In this document: one piece after another, positions 38,810 to 49,640 of the stretch | Layout of the letters: each line of letters starts with the position of its first letter | How positions within the stretch are numbered: the first letter of the stretch is position 1 | DNA from: Burhinus oedicnemus | Lineage: Eukaryota; Chordata; Aves; Charadriiformes; Burhinidae | Direction: 5' to 3' | NCBI GenBank assembly: GCA_008921705.1 | Contig: VFFE01009084.1 | Coordinates: forward strand, 1,381,139 to 1,445,138 | Length of the DNA stretch: 64,000 nt | Notes under the pieces: generated by a model | The model's database searches: none | What the model was told of the DNA's origin: nothing | Seen by the model: the letters and a program-made list of their open reading frames with translations, nothing else | Position numbers and translations under genes: made by a program

Positions 38810-38850
38810 ACCTGATCCAATGCCCACTGAAGTCACTTGGGATGGCATTC
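38810..38850. repeat. Ancient palindromic amniote repeat, remnant
   Basis: ACCTGATCCAATGCCCACTG directly followed by AAGTCACTTGGGA matches another old family whose arm reads CCTGATCCAAAGCCCATTGAAGTCAATGGGA. It lies 430 bases from the related remnant at 38322. Confidence 0.6.
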
Positions 38851-39383
38851 ACCTCTTTTGACCTTAGACAGTTAAAGCAGAGATATCTACACCTCAGCCA
38901 AGTCTTTGTCTTTATAGTCAAGTCCTTTAGGGTGTGTCTCATCTGACCAGTTTTTGACTTCTACATAAGGGTGGAATAAATTGTACTCCTGGAGCCTCTC
39001 TTTCTTTCCATTGATTATAAAGTGATCACAGAATGACTCAGATGACTGTTTTATGGACATCTAAAGTTAAGTAAGAGGAACTGGAATCTCTGGCTTTCAA
39101 AGGCATTTGGGTTTTTTTTCACTCTCTATGAGGTAGCACCACAGTCCAAGTGTGAATCAGGACATGGGAATTTTCAGTCTCTGCAGTTGTACCTGTGAGG
39201 AGGAAAACTCCAGAATAACCTGGAGGAGGAAAGGAGCCCCTAGTTCCCTCCTGAGAAACCCTGAGTGCCCCAGTATGCATCTTCTGGGTCACATAGATTT
39301 CTGGAGATGGAGAGCAAAGTGAGTGTTTATTTAAATTAATTAAATGTAAGCTCCAAGTTGCCATACACTAAGTCAGAAAATAT

Positions 39384-39440
39384 AATGTTCTCATTTTACA
39401 CAGGAGAAGACACTCAATGCTGTCTCATGCAAGGTCCACT
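39384..39440 (-). repeat. Possible MIR-like SINE remnant
   Basis: GTTCTCATTTTACACAGGAG, then AAGACACTCAATGC and CATGCAAGGTCCAC, resemble the reverse complement of the MIR core (CTCATTTTACAGATGAGGAAACTGAGGC and CCCAAGGTCACAC, in parts). The match is short and weak. Confidence 0.35.
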
Positions 39441-41115
39441 CATAAGCCCCTCAGCCAGGACCTGTCACAGCACTTGGGGAAATCTCGAGCGACTGCAGAG
39501 TTGTGCCCTAACCCTGTTCCAAAGGGACATCCCGCTTGTCCCTACCTGTGGGCAGACAGTGACACTTCTGGCTTTTCAGTGGTCCCCCACAGTACTGTCT
39601 GGCAGATAAGGATTGATGGGCAACAAACAGGATGCCCATGGCCAGCACAGGGCAAAGAAAGGGTACTTGTACCAGCAGTCAGTCAAGGGCATGACTATCT
39701 CATGGACTTGCTCCAAAGACTGTGAGAGTATAAAACTCACTCTGGTGTAAATTTGCAGAGAACTGTCTGTTCCATATAAACAGCTTTCACCGCCCCTGCA
39801 TTTTCTACTTGCAGCATTTCAGATGCAATTCTAAGTTGTCAGCAATGTATCTAATGTAATTCAGAGACTGGGCACTGAGAGAGACAGGTAAAAGCCTTTC
39901 CCTTTTGTTCTAACTCTGCTTCTGCCGAAGGTAACTGGAAAAACATATTAAATTAATTGAGAACAGAGTTAATCCTCTTCTGTTTTGTTCCACGAACTGC
40001 CAGGAGACACCAAATACAAATTTAACACTGTAACATGAGGCACCCTTTCCCATACTTAATATTAAAAAAGTTAATTTGGTTTTATACCAATGATTTGATT
40101 TCTTATTTTAATTACTGAAATTTACTTATTATGAAACCTGAGAGGGAAAGATTCTAAGTCAGGAGTTATGCCTGAGTAAAAAGTACAAGATTTGGCTCAG
40201 TGTATAGCTTCTGTAAATGAAAAGTTGGCTTGTTTTTTCACAGATGTATGTAACATTCTGTGTATAACAAAAACAGTTTAAAAAAAAAAAAAAAACAACA
40301 ACGAAATAAGATGAGAAGGAAAAGAATGAACTTGAATTTCCAGTGGTGTACTTTCAAGCGTTTGCATAAATACTTAATGCTTCCAGCTCTGCACTCTCAA
40401 CAATCCATAAACAAGATAACTGGTTTCTTTATGAAAGAATAACGTGGGTCTAAAAGACTATATAATGAGATGCAGCTTCCTTTGCAAAAATTGCTAAAAC
40501 CCTAATTGCTAACATAGTATCTGCCCTTAAGGAAGGCACGTATTTAAATGCATTAATTATAATGTGTTGACTGTATTATCTAAGAAATGGATTTATTTTT
40601 TTTTTCCTTCAGAAGATGCTAATCAGGTCCTGTGGCAGATTTGTTTGAGACTGCAAGTCCCAAGCTTTTATGCTTTAATTTAAAATAAATTATGAGGAGC
40701 AAATTTCATTCTCTTATTTTCATTTTTTTCTTGTTATTATATTTCCCCCTGTGATCCCCAGTCCATTCCAGGGATGAACTTCCCATTTTTCTAAGTCCTG
40801 TTTGGAGATTTTATGCACAAAATCTTCTCTAGGTAAGCACACTGACAAACTTTACATTAATTACTTTTGCAATGGTAACATTCTCAATTAATTACTTGAG
40901 TACACTGGTGAACAGGGTTGAATTTTAACACTGATAGTATGAACGCATTTCCTTCTTATACTTGGGAAAACCATCTCTTGAGCTAAAGCTTCATACAGCT
41001 CCTTACAGCATCAAGTGGTCAGCTCTGAGCTGCACGGACAGATTTGTGTGAGCATAAAGGTTTCATTGCTGCAGGTAAACAATAGTTCCAGTAAAATGTG
41101 CTTGCAATTTGTCCC

Positions 41116-41130
41116 TTTTTTTTTTTTTTT
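41116..41130. repeat. T15 homopolymer
   Basis: Fifteen consecutive T. No retrocopy was recognised next to it. Confidence 0.95.
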
Positions 41131-42132
41131 GATTGCAAAAAATATAAATGAGATAGGACATAATCTCGGGTTATTTTAGTCATTGTGTTTGGATTGGTCT
41201 ACCTAAGACTTCTCACCATTTTTCTGACTCAGTGTATGGGAATGGTCCTCCAGTCACACCTGGCACATGGAGACAGATCAGAAGGAAGGCTGGGTACCTG
41301 ACTCACTAATGCATGACTTGCACGTGTAAGGTAGGGAACAAATAAATAAATTTAGCCCGTCACGTTTATCAGGACTGTATTCTTCTTTGGCATCATTTCA
41401 CATCACTGTTCCCTGATTCCTCAGACCTGCTCTGAATTCTGCACCAAACTGCAGTGTCCAAGAGCACGCACGAATAACGCAGAGATCCACTGAATAGTAA
41501 TGTTCATTTTTATCGATTGTATTAATTATCAGAAAGGTATGCCTTAAGTTCATTCAACAACTTCCACAGCTTTCCATTCTCCATGCAACTCGGCCTTGAG
41601 AAGGTAAATGTACCCTGGATCCCATGGAGGGGACAGAGGAAGAGTGAGGTAGCTGGACTACAGGATCAGGCACTTACCTCACTTGGGGACAACTGGACAA
41701 AGAGGCAATCTGGGACTCGTAACTCCATGGCTGGAGGTTGGAGACCCTGCTAACTGGAAAGGACATTGGTGGATTTGCCACAGATTTTCCTCTGTCTTTT
41801 CTCCACTCCACATTGTTTTGTTTCACTCCTTTTTCTTCCTTCCCAAGGTGGAGCAAGTCAGTTCATTAATCTGGCTGAGTTCAGCACATGGGAGAACTGG
41901 GTAACGATGATTTTGCACCCTTCCCGTTCATACAGATTGGGTCAGTGTTTTGGCACGGTGACTTCTGTCTCTTCTTGAACATGAACACTCACCCTCAGGT
42001 CTCCTTCATTGATAGTCCTGAAGCAGGTACTTACTTTCAGCTACAATTGTGAGGAGGGTGCGTCCTCAGATGGATGTAGTTTCTGATAAAATTCTATTAC
42101 AGGTGTTTGAAATAAAGTAGAATCAAGCTGGG

Positions 42133-42181
42133 CCTCTTTTTCTCTCTCTCTTTCTCTCTTTTTTTTTTTTTTTCCTTTTTT
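42133..42181. repeat. Pyrimidine tract (CT)n/(T)n
   Basis: Forty-nine bases of pure C and T, including (TC)5 and a T run of about 15. Ordinary simple repeat. Such tracts can act as splice-acceptor pyrimidine tracts, but no fitting AG and exon follow. Confidence 0.95.
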
Positions 42182-42469
42182 AAAGTTGTTGAGCAAAACG
42201 TGACCTTTTGTCAAGGCAGACCATCCCCTCCTTGCAGAAGAAGAAAAGTTGGCTCGGTTAGGGCACCAGCACGTGAGGCAGCACCTTGGGCTTAGCTCTG
42301 CACAGAGTTAATTCAGGCAAGCATTCGCAGGGAAGACCAAATGCACTGAACGGTTAAGTACACCAGCCATAACCTTTGATAAACAGGCTTCCCACCCCGC
42401 TGCCTTTCTGCAGTCGGTCTCACCCTACACCTTGTACCTCTTTCTGCAGAGCAGCATGGCCGAAATAGG

Positions 42470-42518
42470 ATTGAAGTCAACGGAGTTATTCCAGGTTCAG
42501 ACCACCGTGTCTGAGTTG
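42470..42518. repeat. Ancient palindromic amniote repeat, right arm
   Basis: ATTGAAGTCAACGGAGTTAT, then TCCAGGTTCAGACCACCGTG and TCTGAG, align block by block with the old amniote repeat arm CACTGAAGTCAATGGAGTTACTCCAGATTTACACCAGTGTAACTGAG (given here only as blocks from memory). It is the opposite arm of the family seen at 48596. Confidence 0.6.
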
Positions 42519-45484
42519 ACAATAAACCAACTGTCCTCTGCATTTAATGTGTCCCTAGCCAAGATCACCTTGAGAGGTGGCATACAGACAGGACTTTCCG
42601 TGGAAGCTCTCCCCCAGCAGTGCCTACTCCCCTCCAGCCACAGCAACACTCGCCCAACACCTCTGATTCTGGGGCTGACCTTCAGTGCTGTTTAGTGGAG
42701 GAAAAAAAAAAAAGTTTTAAACTTTGCTAGTCACACTGAGCACATACAGCTGAGGGAAAGCATGGGAGATTGCTGACGATTGTCAGTTAAACTCAAGGTG
42801 CTGAGTACTCAACAAAAACACCACAGAAATCCAGAAGGTGACAGTGTGGTATTTCAGGGTGGTTTTGCTGTTGTTGTTGCTCTCAGTTTGTTTTTCTCAA
42901 ATCCTGGACTGAGATTTTTCTTCTAGAAATTAAAAAGAATTCCTGAGCTAATGTGATACTGAGTCACTGCAAAACAATACATTCCCTTTACTTCCAGGGC
43001 ACATTTTGTGTTCGGAATAAAACAGTAACTAAAATAAAAATACTTTTATGCTATTCAGAAGAGGACTTTGTTAGGCAGCCAAGAATTTTCCCTCATTATT
43101 TCAGGCTGTCATTGAGCCTGAACTTTCGTAATAATAATATTTTTATTATTTTGCATTAATAGGAAACATGAGCCAACACTAGCCAGATATATACGAGATG
43201 AGTGATCGCAGCTCCCAGTACTGCACACATAGTTCACAGCAGCAGGGATGCCCTTGTCTCCCTCAGCACAGAGCACACCACTGGCACCTGCACAGAAAAT
43301 CCACCACCAGCCCATGGTAACGCTCGGCAGGAGAGCCCCTGGGAAGCACGCAGGAACTCCCATCCCAGAAACAAATGCAGGGGCTCTACAAGAGAAGCCC
43401 CAGGGAAAAGGAGCAGGTTTAGGAATATGGGGTACCCAGGCCATGTCAGAGGTGCCAACATCCCTTGAGAGGCTTTGGTCATCACTGTAGCGATTTCCTC
43501 ATTTCTCAGTTCTGAACCTCTCATGTTTTCAGGATATCATGTTCATTCAGATCCCTGTGTCTTCGGCATGCACCAGCCTTATCCCTCTCTATCTCTTGTC
43601 ACCTGTTAGGAAGTCCCCATCTGTAGCTGGGTGTGTCTGCTTGCTCTGAAGGCTACCACCCTTCCACTTCAGTTCCATCCTGTTTTGGTTTGGCCATTAT
43701 TTCAGCACCTGCTTACAGAAACATAATTTATGCCATTGGGTTTTGTAACAAGTTGAAGGATCTGGCAGGAGTTTCCTATTTGTTCTTCCCTTGGTCACTC
43801 TCTCTATCTGGTAAGAATTTCACAACACTTTCCTGTCTCAGATACCTATTTTCTACATTCTTCAGAACAAAGCATTCCCCAAGTTATTTCAGGAAGTCTC
43901 TGAGAGCTGAGAGCAGAATTCAGATTTTCTGCATTTTATTTTTATTGCATCTAAACCAGGGATATACACACTCTGTGGCTGTGTTTCCTTCTTTTAAGAA
44001 CAAATGGGGTTTTTTGTCTCTGATCTGGCAACGTCATGCTGCACGCGTCATGCCCAAGTTCACATTCCTTCCACCTCCACCACTATGTCTATTGCCACCT
44101 GCCCCCAAGAGGCAGCTCTATTACATTTTATAGAAAGCAGTCCTTGGTAAGACAAAGATTCCTACAAATACTTTGCCCAGCTTTTAAACCATTTATAAAC
44201 ATAAAGCTAGCAGCAATTACCACCATATCCATTAAACGATCATTTCAGTGGGAGAAAATCAGGAGAAATCATGCTTTCACTGGAAGACAAAATAGCCCAT
44301 CAATCTGCAATCCCTTTCCCAAAGTATCCCTACACAGAAGAGGCTCACAGCACCATTACCTAAAGGAAACTACTGCCTAACCATACCTTCCATGCCTTCT
44401 CCAAGAAAAAGGTTAGAGCTGCTTGAAAGCAGTTATGGTCACATGTGTGTGAGTTTTCGTCATTTCTAATTACAGTATGGGGATTGCATTTGATACTCTT
44501 TGTCACCTTGTAACATCATCCTGCCCTCTGAAAACTCAGACTGAAGGTTGCGTTTCTCATGTACCTGGCCACGCTTCCACAAGGCAAGTCACTCTCCCTA
44601 AAACTACTCCCTGCCACACCATCTACCAGTTCTCTCCATCTCACCTGCTGAAATTAATTAAGCTGAATCAATTCTTTTCCTTAAAAGAGACTATAAAAAA
44701 GTGTCCATTGCCCTACTAAAAGTAGGAAATCCCACCTCAGCTACTTGAAATAATTATTAACTTCTGGTACGGTTAATATCTTGTGGTTGCCTGACTTTCA
44801 GTCCTCTCTCAAGAGTAAATAGTTCATATAGCAAGAGCCAACGAATTCTTGGGATATTTTTACAGTAAGTATGAGATCCTGAGCTGACACAGATGTCCCA
44901 CTACCTAGCCAGGAAATGTGACTGCCCTGGCTGCTGCAGTGCTATACCAGTGGAGGAATCTGCCTCTAGTGCTTTGAGGATATTTTGAGGCCAAAATCTA
45001 TCTCCAAAAAATCTATCTCCAACTGAAAGAACAGACTGCCTTCAACCCAGAAGTGGCAAAGAGCAATTCCTTCAGTTTAGGTTATCCATAGGAAATAAGC
45101 ACTTTGCCTTCTGGCTGAGTGCCCTGTGCTCAATACACTGTTATCTACCCAAATGGCATCATCAAAATAGATCTTCCAGTACCATCTGATTCATTTTCTA
45201 GGCTATGTGCAAAGGTGTAGCTTTATCTTCAGTTCAGTTCATAGGTACAAGAACTTTATTGTTAAGGCTTCTATTATCACCAAGCAAAGACAGAGAGCTT
45301 TTTCACAAGCACCTCAACCTCCATAACCAAGGTTATAGACCAAATCAATGGACCTGAAATCTAATACTTTAGTACTGGTTAATACTCTGTTTCTTGAACT
45401 TTGCCTTCCCATGCCCATTCCCACACAAAGCCAAGAACTCAGATTCTTATACTCATCCTTTCACCAGAACAATTATAGATAAAG

Positions 45485-45600
45485 GATGCATTATCCTCAT
45501 TTTATTTCTCATGTAACATGTGGACATGCTAAGACAACTACCCATGATCACCACTTGTTTCAGATGAAACTGTAAAACAAGCTCAGGATTAACAGTAATC
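45485..45600 (-). repeat. Possible MIR-like SINE remnant
   Basis: ATTATCCTCATTTTATTTCT, then GCTAAGACAACTACCCATG, ATCACCACTTG and CTCAGGATTAACAGTAATCT parallel the reverse complement of MIR in the correct order (TTATCCTCATTTTACAG, GTTAAGTGACTTGCCCAAG, GTCACACAG, TGGGATT). An inserted stretch interrupts it. Decayed, so moderate confidence only. Confidence 0.45.
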
Positions 45601-48595
45601 TTACACACAGATTACTAATTATAATTTCCCTTATTCATAATGCCCAAGCTTCTTAGGTTGTTGAGATACCTTTGCCCATTAACTGCCTGAAAAAGCACTG
45701 TGATTAGGAATAATGTGTCTTCCTGTATCAGACGCTTCTATAATAGTCAGACCATTCTGTAACTCTCACCACAGAGAAAACAGGGCTCTTAACTGTATCG
45801 GTATAATATATTTTCTCAAATGAATACACTGAGTGAATATATAACTTATACGATCTTGATTTTTTTCTATAGACAGTTTGACAGTCAAAGACAGGACAAG
45901 TCCTAAGGTTCTTTTGTTTGAAAACTGTAGTCTTCAGCAATATATTTGTGTTCTTTTCAAAGTTATATTGAGATAACATCTTGCGTTTAGTTAATAAGAA
46001 AATCCCACTACATCTTCGTCTTATCTTCACAGTCTTCGTCAGGCTTTGTGGCTGGAGGACGCCTTCTTGCTGGAGACTGCTTCACCGTGTGCACAGCGTG
46101 CATGTGGTCTGATTTCTGCTCCCCTCTCATGAACCACTCCGCGTGCAGAAAGCAGTGACTGGAGGGACGTCCACTTATCAGTCATTGTCAGGAGCTGGTG
46201 GTGGCAATGACAGCAAAGCTAACAGCCCAGAAATCTCTGAAACACTCAAGTGCAAGAGAAGAAAGGAATCAAAATAAAATAAGCTTGCAGTCAGTGGAAG
46301 AGCAAAGACTTCTTTTAAAGGTCTATGGATATCTTATTTCTATCGGCACGAAAATAGATGTTGCAGGAGTGTCATGTGTTTGTAGACATAAAAATAATTA
46401 ATTGATAAATTGGCACTATTCAGTGTTCAAAAACAGCATTCCAAAGGTTTGGAAACTACAAAATCAAATACTATGTATTGAAAAAGACTGCCTTTATGTA
46501 TTTCTTCATGTCGCTGTCTAGTAGGATTTTTTTCAGGCATATGTATTGGCTCACAAATTATTCTAATTTATATTAAAAATGCTATCTTGAAAAGTCCGCT
46601 CTCAGCTGTGCTTTAAAAGAATATGCAAATATACATATCTTCACTATTCTGAATTGTGAGGGACTGGTCGTCTATTCTGCCACTAGGTTAAAGTAAACTG
46701 AACAATGCCTTCTAAAAAGAATTAAATTAAATTTTCTGCTGAAAATTGAGGTGTTTGATATTGGTGGAGCTGGATGTAGAGCTCTTTAGAACAGCGTGAG
46801 AATGAAGACTACTCCCATAATATTTCAGTGTTATCCTATTATTAAAAAAAAAAAAAAAATCCCTTGCACAGTTTTAAGCAGATTTAGGGTTCCTTAAAGG
46901 TGAGTAAGTCACCACAAAGCCACTAAGAATCACATAGTCAATCTCTGCTCCCTCCCCCAGGGCTCTAACTAAATTATTTGTCTTGTGGTAGCAGAATGTG
47001 CAGACTAAGGGGAAGAGCTGTGCAGTCCCCTCCAGGAGAGGATGTTAAAGAGCAAGTTCGACTGTAGCCATAAGCACTGAGAGTCTATACATGCTGTTTC
47101 CCCGCAGGGAGGGGCAAGACATTGCCTGGGGCCCTTTGCAGCTCCAGACTTGTTTCCACCACCCCGGTGCGTCAGGGATGGGAAGCAGCAAACCATCATC
47201 CCCACCCCTGGAGCACTTCGTCATATTTATAATATCCACATTTGAGCACGCTGACTCACTTCAATGCCTACTTTTGTTCCTCTGCCCTGCTGTCTATCTT
47301 TCCCTGCTAAAACAACATGAAAGAAAATCCCACAACTGCCTCTATATTTTTATTTTAAACGAGTCCAAGCCTACCTTCAACCCCTAACTCACCCAAACCA
47401 TGGGGACAGTCTTTGCTTGGGTGAGCTTTGGGCACCCTGGAGCTCAGCAAGGGGGAAACCCTATCCACAAGCCCTGGGGGATCATCCCGTGCACACTGGT
47501 GCCTTGAAAGTAGCAGGCGGAGTTGTCCCCACCACCACCTCTTCTTGGCTTTATCAGCCAAATCCGCAGCCAGATTGCACAACGCTTTTTAAGTACCATC
47601 TGGCCAACTTTGGCCAGAGGTTTCAGCCCGTTCTGCTTAGCTGAGGGTCACCACACACCGCAGCAAGGTGCTACAGCAGAAAGCAAGTGACTTGGAGGCA
47701 GCTCTTCAACTGGTTCTGTGTTGGGCCAAGGGAAGTCCCCCGTACTTGGGGTGCAAACTCAGCTGCCTTTGGGACTTCTCCACGTTGTGCTGGTCCTCCC
47801 AACTACCTGAGACATCACGGCCATTCTTCATGGGAGCCCACCCCCAGGAGCTGAGGAACTACAGGGCAAGATTTATCCCTCTGTGATCAGGGATAAAGCA
47901 GCGCATCTGGTAGCTTTTCCATTTATTTTGGCCATTAAGATTTTTATTAAACACTTACGCAGTGTCAGCCATGTAAAATTTCACCGTAGCATCTGCTATT
48001 AAATCTTCGATATGTGGGGAGGGACAACTAAACTCCAAATGGATTTTAAAGCATTTCACTTAGCTGAGAGTGGTTTAGTGCAGTTCTAATGTATTCATCT
48101 CATATACTGAGCTATATGTCTGAGTGACAAGCTAAACAGTTTCAGAAAACAATTTTTCAGTAATTCTCACAAACAAGAAAGCCTCAGCAATGGTCCAGCT
48201 GAGAAATCTTTTTCACCTAACAAAGTGTAATGCCTCTAAAATATGTGGTGACCATCAATGCAATCTGTAGATAAACAAAAAATCTGAGTATTTCATTATT
48301 TGCACTTGTCTATACTTGGTATTAACATAATGTAGAGTGAATGAGAACAGACAGTCAATTTGTTTTATACATAAACACTATTGGAAAATATAGCTGCATT
48401 ACCAACAATGCTCAGTTTATTATTCTAAATGGATTTTGTAAATTGGTCTCCTTAATATACTACCACAATTTTTATAAATTGCTCTATTAGCACAATTTAC
48501 GGAAATTGTGTCATGCAGTTTGTTAGTAAATTGAGTCTGTTTTTCTCTTTTATTCCCATTCTTCCTTGCCAGTGCACAATCCAGCAGAAATATAA

Positions 48596-48680
48596 GGATC
48601 AGATTCTTCTCTCAGCTACACCAGATAGTTTCTGAATTACTCCACTGGACTCATTTTTAGGAAAGAGAATCTAGATCCTG
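48596..48680. repeat. Ancient palindromic amniote repeat
   Basis: GGATCAGATTCTTCTCTCAG, then CTACACCAGATAG, then GAATTACTCCACTGGACTCA match the left arm and centre of the family GATCAGATTCTGATCTCAGTTACACC..GGAGTAACTCCACTGAAGTCA. The right side (AGAATCTAGATCCTGAT) still shows part of the mirrored arm. This is likely a non-autonomous element that predates birds. Confidence 0.65.
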
Positions 48681-49419
48681 ATTTTCCATGCCGTAAGTCC
48701 CCTGAAACAAAAAAAAAGATTCTTCAAAATGTTTCTGCAGCTGAGCTGAAATTAATTTACCTATTACTAACAAGATGCTCAAATATTTCTTTTTTTCTCC
48801 TACCACAGTATTAGGCTAGACAGCAAATTCTAAGTTTCATTTAAAATAATGTGGTTAAACTGCCCATGCAATTATTGTCATTTGGCCAAGTTTTGAGCAA
48901 ATTATCAATGTTAGAAAAAAAAAAAGCACACCTAAGAAATTAGCAAAGTCTGTAGAAAAGGCAAAGAAAATTAACAAAATGTGGAAATTATCCTCACTCC
49001 AGGCTGATTTCCAAAGGATCTGGTAGCAATCCCCCATCGCGTACAAACCTGACTGGAAGTCCTTTCATTTTACATTTTCATCTGTCATAAACAATATGGG
49101 TCACATCTTTTAAGACATGAATTCCAGAGGATACGGCATAACATTGCAAACAACTCAATCCCAAAAATTTGGAAAATGTGAGGCTACATCTTCAGTGTTT
49201 TCAAAGAACAAAAGGAATCCCATGGGCTCTTCAACGAGTTTAGTGCAAAACCTTTAATATTTCAAGTCTTAGGACAGTATCCTGGAATCTCCCAGGAAAA
49301 ATTGCCTTAATGTTTGGAGGACCAGAGGAACAAGGATCATCTATAAAGTGAAAAAATATGAAAGGGAGCCGGTAGCCCCAAAGGTGGTGTGGGGAGAATG
49401 ATTCTGCCTCTGCAGCCTC

Positions 49420-49640
49420 CGAAGGCTCACAGAGGCAGCGACAGGCTTGACAGCGAGGGGAAATAAATGTCCCTGTCCCTTCCCTCGTTAAGAGGCATTT
49501 CATGGAGGAAAGGCACGGGAAGGCGATCTTGTCGGGAAAGGTTAATAGAGGTGCTGGATATTGGAGGCGCCGGGGAGCAGGGGGTTACGCGAGGAGACAG
49601 CACAGAGATGTTGCCGCGAGCACGCTGTCCCACCAGCAAC
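49420..49640. promoter_or_regulatory. CpG-dense patch, possible regulatory element
   Basis: About 13-14 CpGs lie in 220 bases, densest at 49561-49625 (GGCGCCGGGG, TACGCGAGG, CCGCGAGCACG). The surroundings are AT-rich with rare CpG. No TATA-like box or recognised start was found in either direction. Open frames of 119 codons (49427-49786, minus) and 77 codons (49467-49700, plus) overlap it on opposite strands, typical of GC-rich DNA rather than a real exon. It could be a promoter of a non-coding RNA or a small unmethylated island. Confidence 0.3.

Larger units (their letters stand above)
36653..41115. other. Non-coding DNA with scattered old repeats
   Basis: No gene seen. It holds a (TA)n microsatellite, two palindromic repeat remnants (38322, 38810), a MIR-like remnant (39384) and an A16 run at 40280-40295, each listed or mentioned separately. 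The longest open frames (about 117 codons, 38589-38942, minus) overlap the old repeats. Confidence 0.7.
41131..49419. other. Non-coding DNA with scattered old repeats
   Basis: No gene seen. The longest open frame is 166 codons (43633-44133, plus), without motif or homology that I recognise. Low-complexity items include an AT-rich hairpin at 43129-43151, an A16 run at 46844-46859 and a 15-base near-duplication at about 44993-45022. A moderately GC-rich part at 47000-47880 has several short frames on both strands. Confidence 0.65.

Noticed and set aside
43633..44133. 166-codon open frame
   Set aside because: No recognisable domain; composition follows the local CT-rich strand bias.
46623..46630. 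Perfect octamer ATGCAAAT (also seen at 10300, 18530, 26367 and 29481, either strand)
   Set aside because: In AT-rich DNA several 8-base matches are expected by chance in 64 kb. No clustering beyond that.
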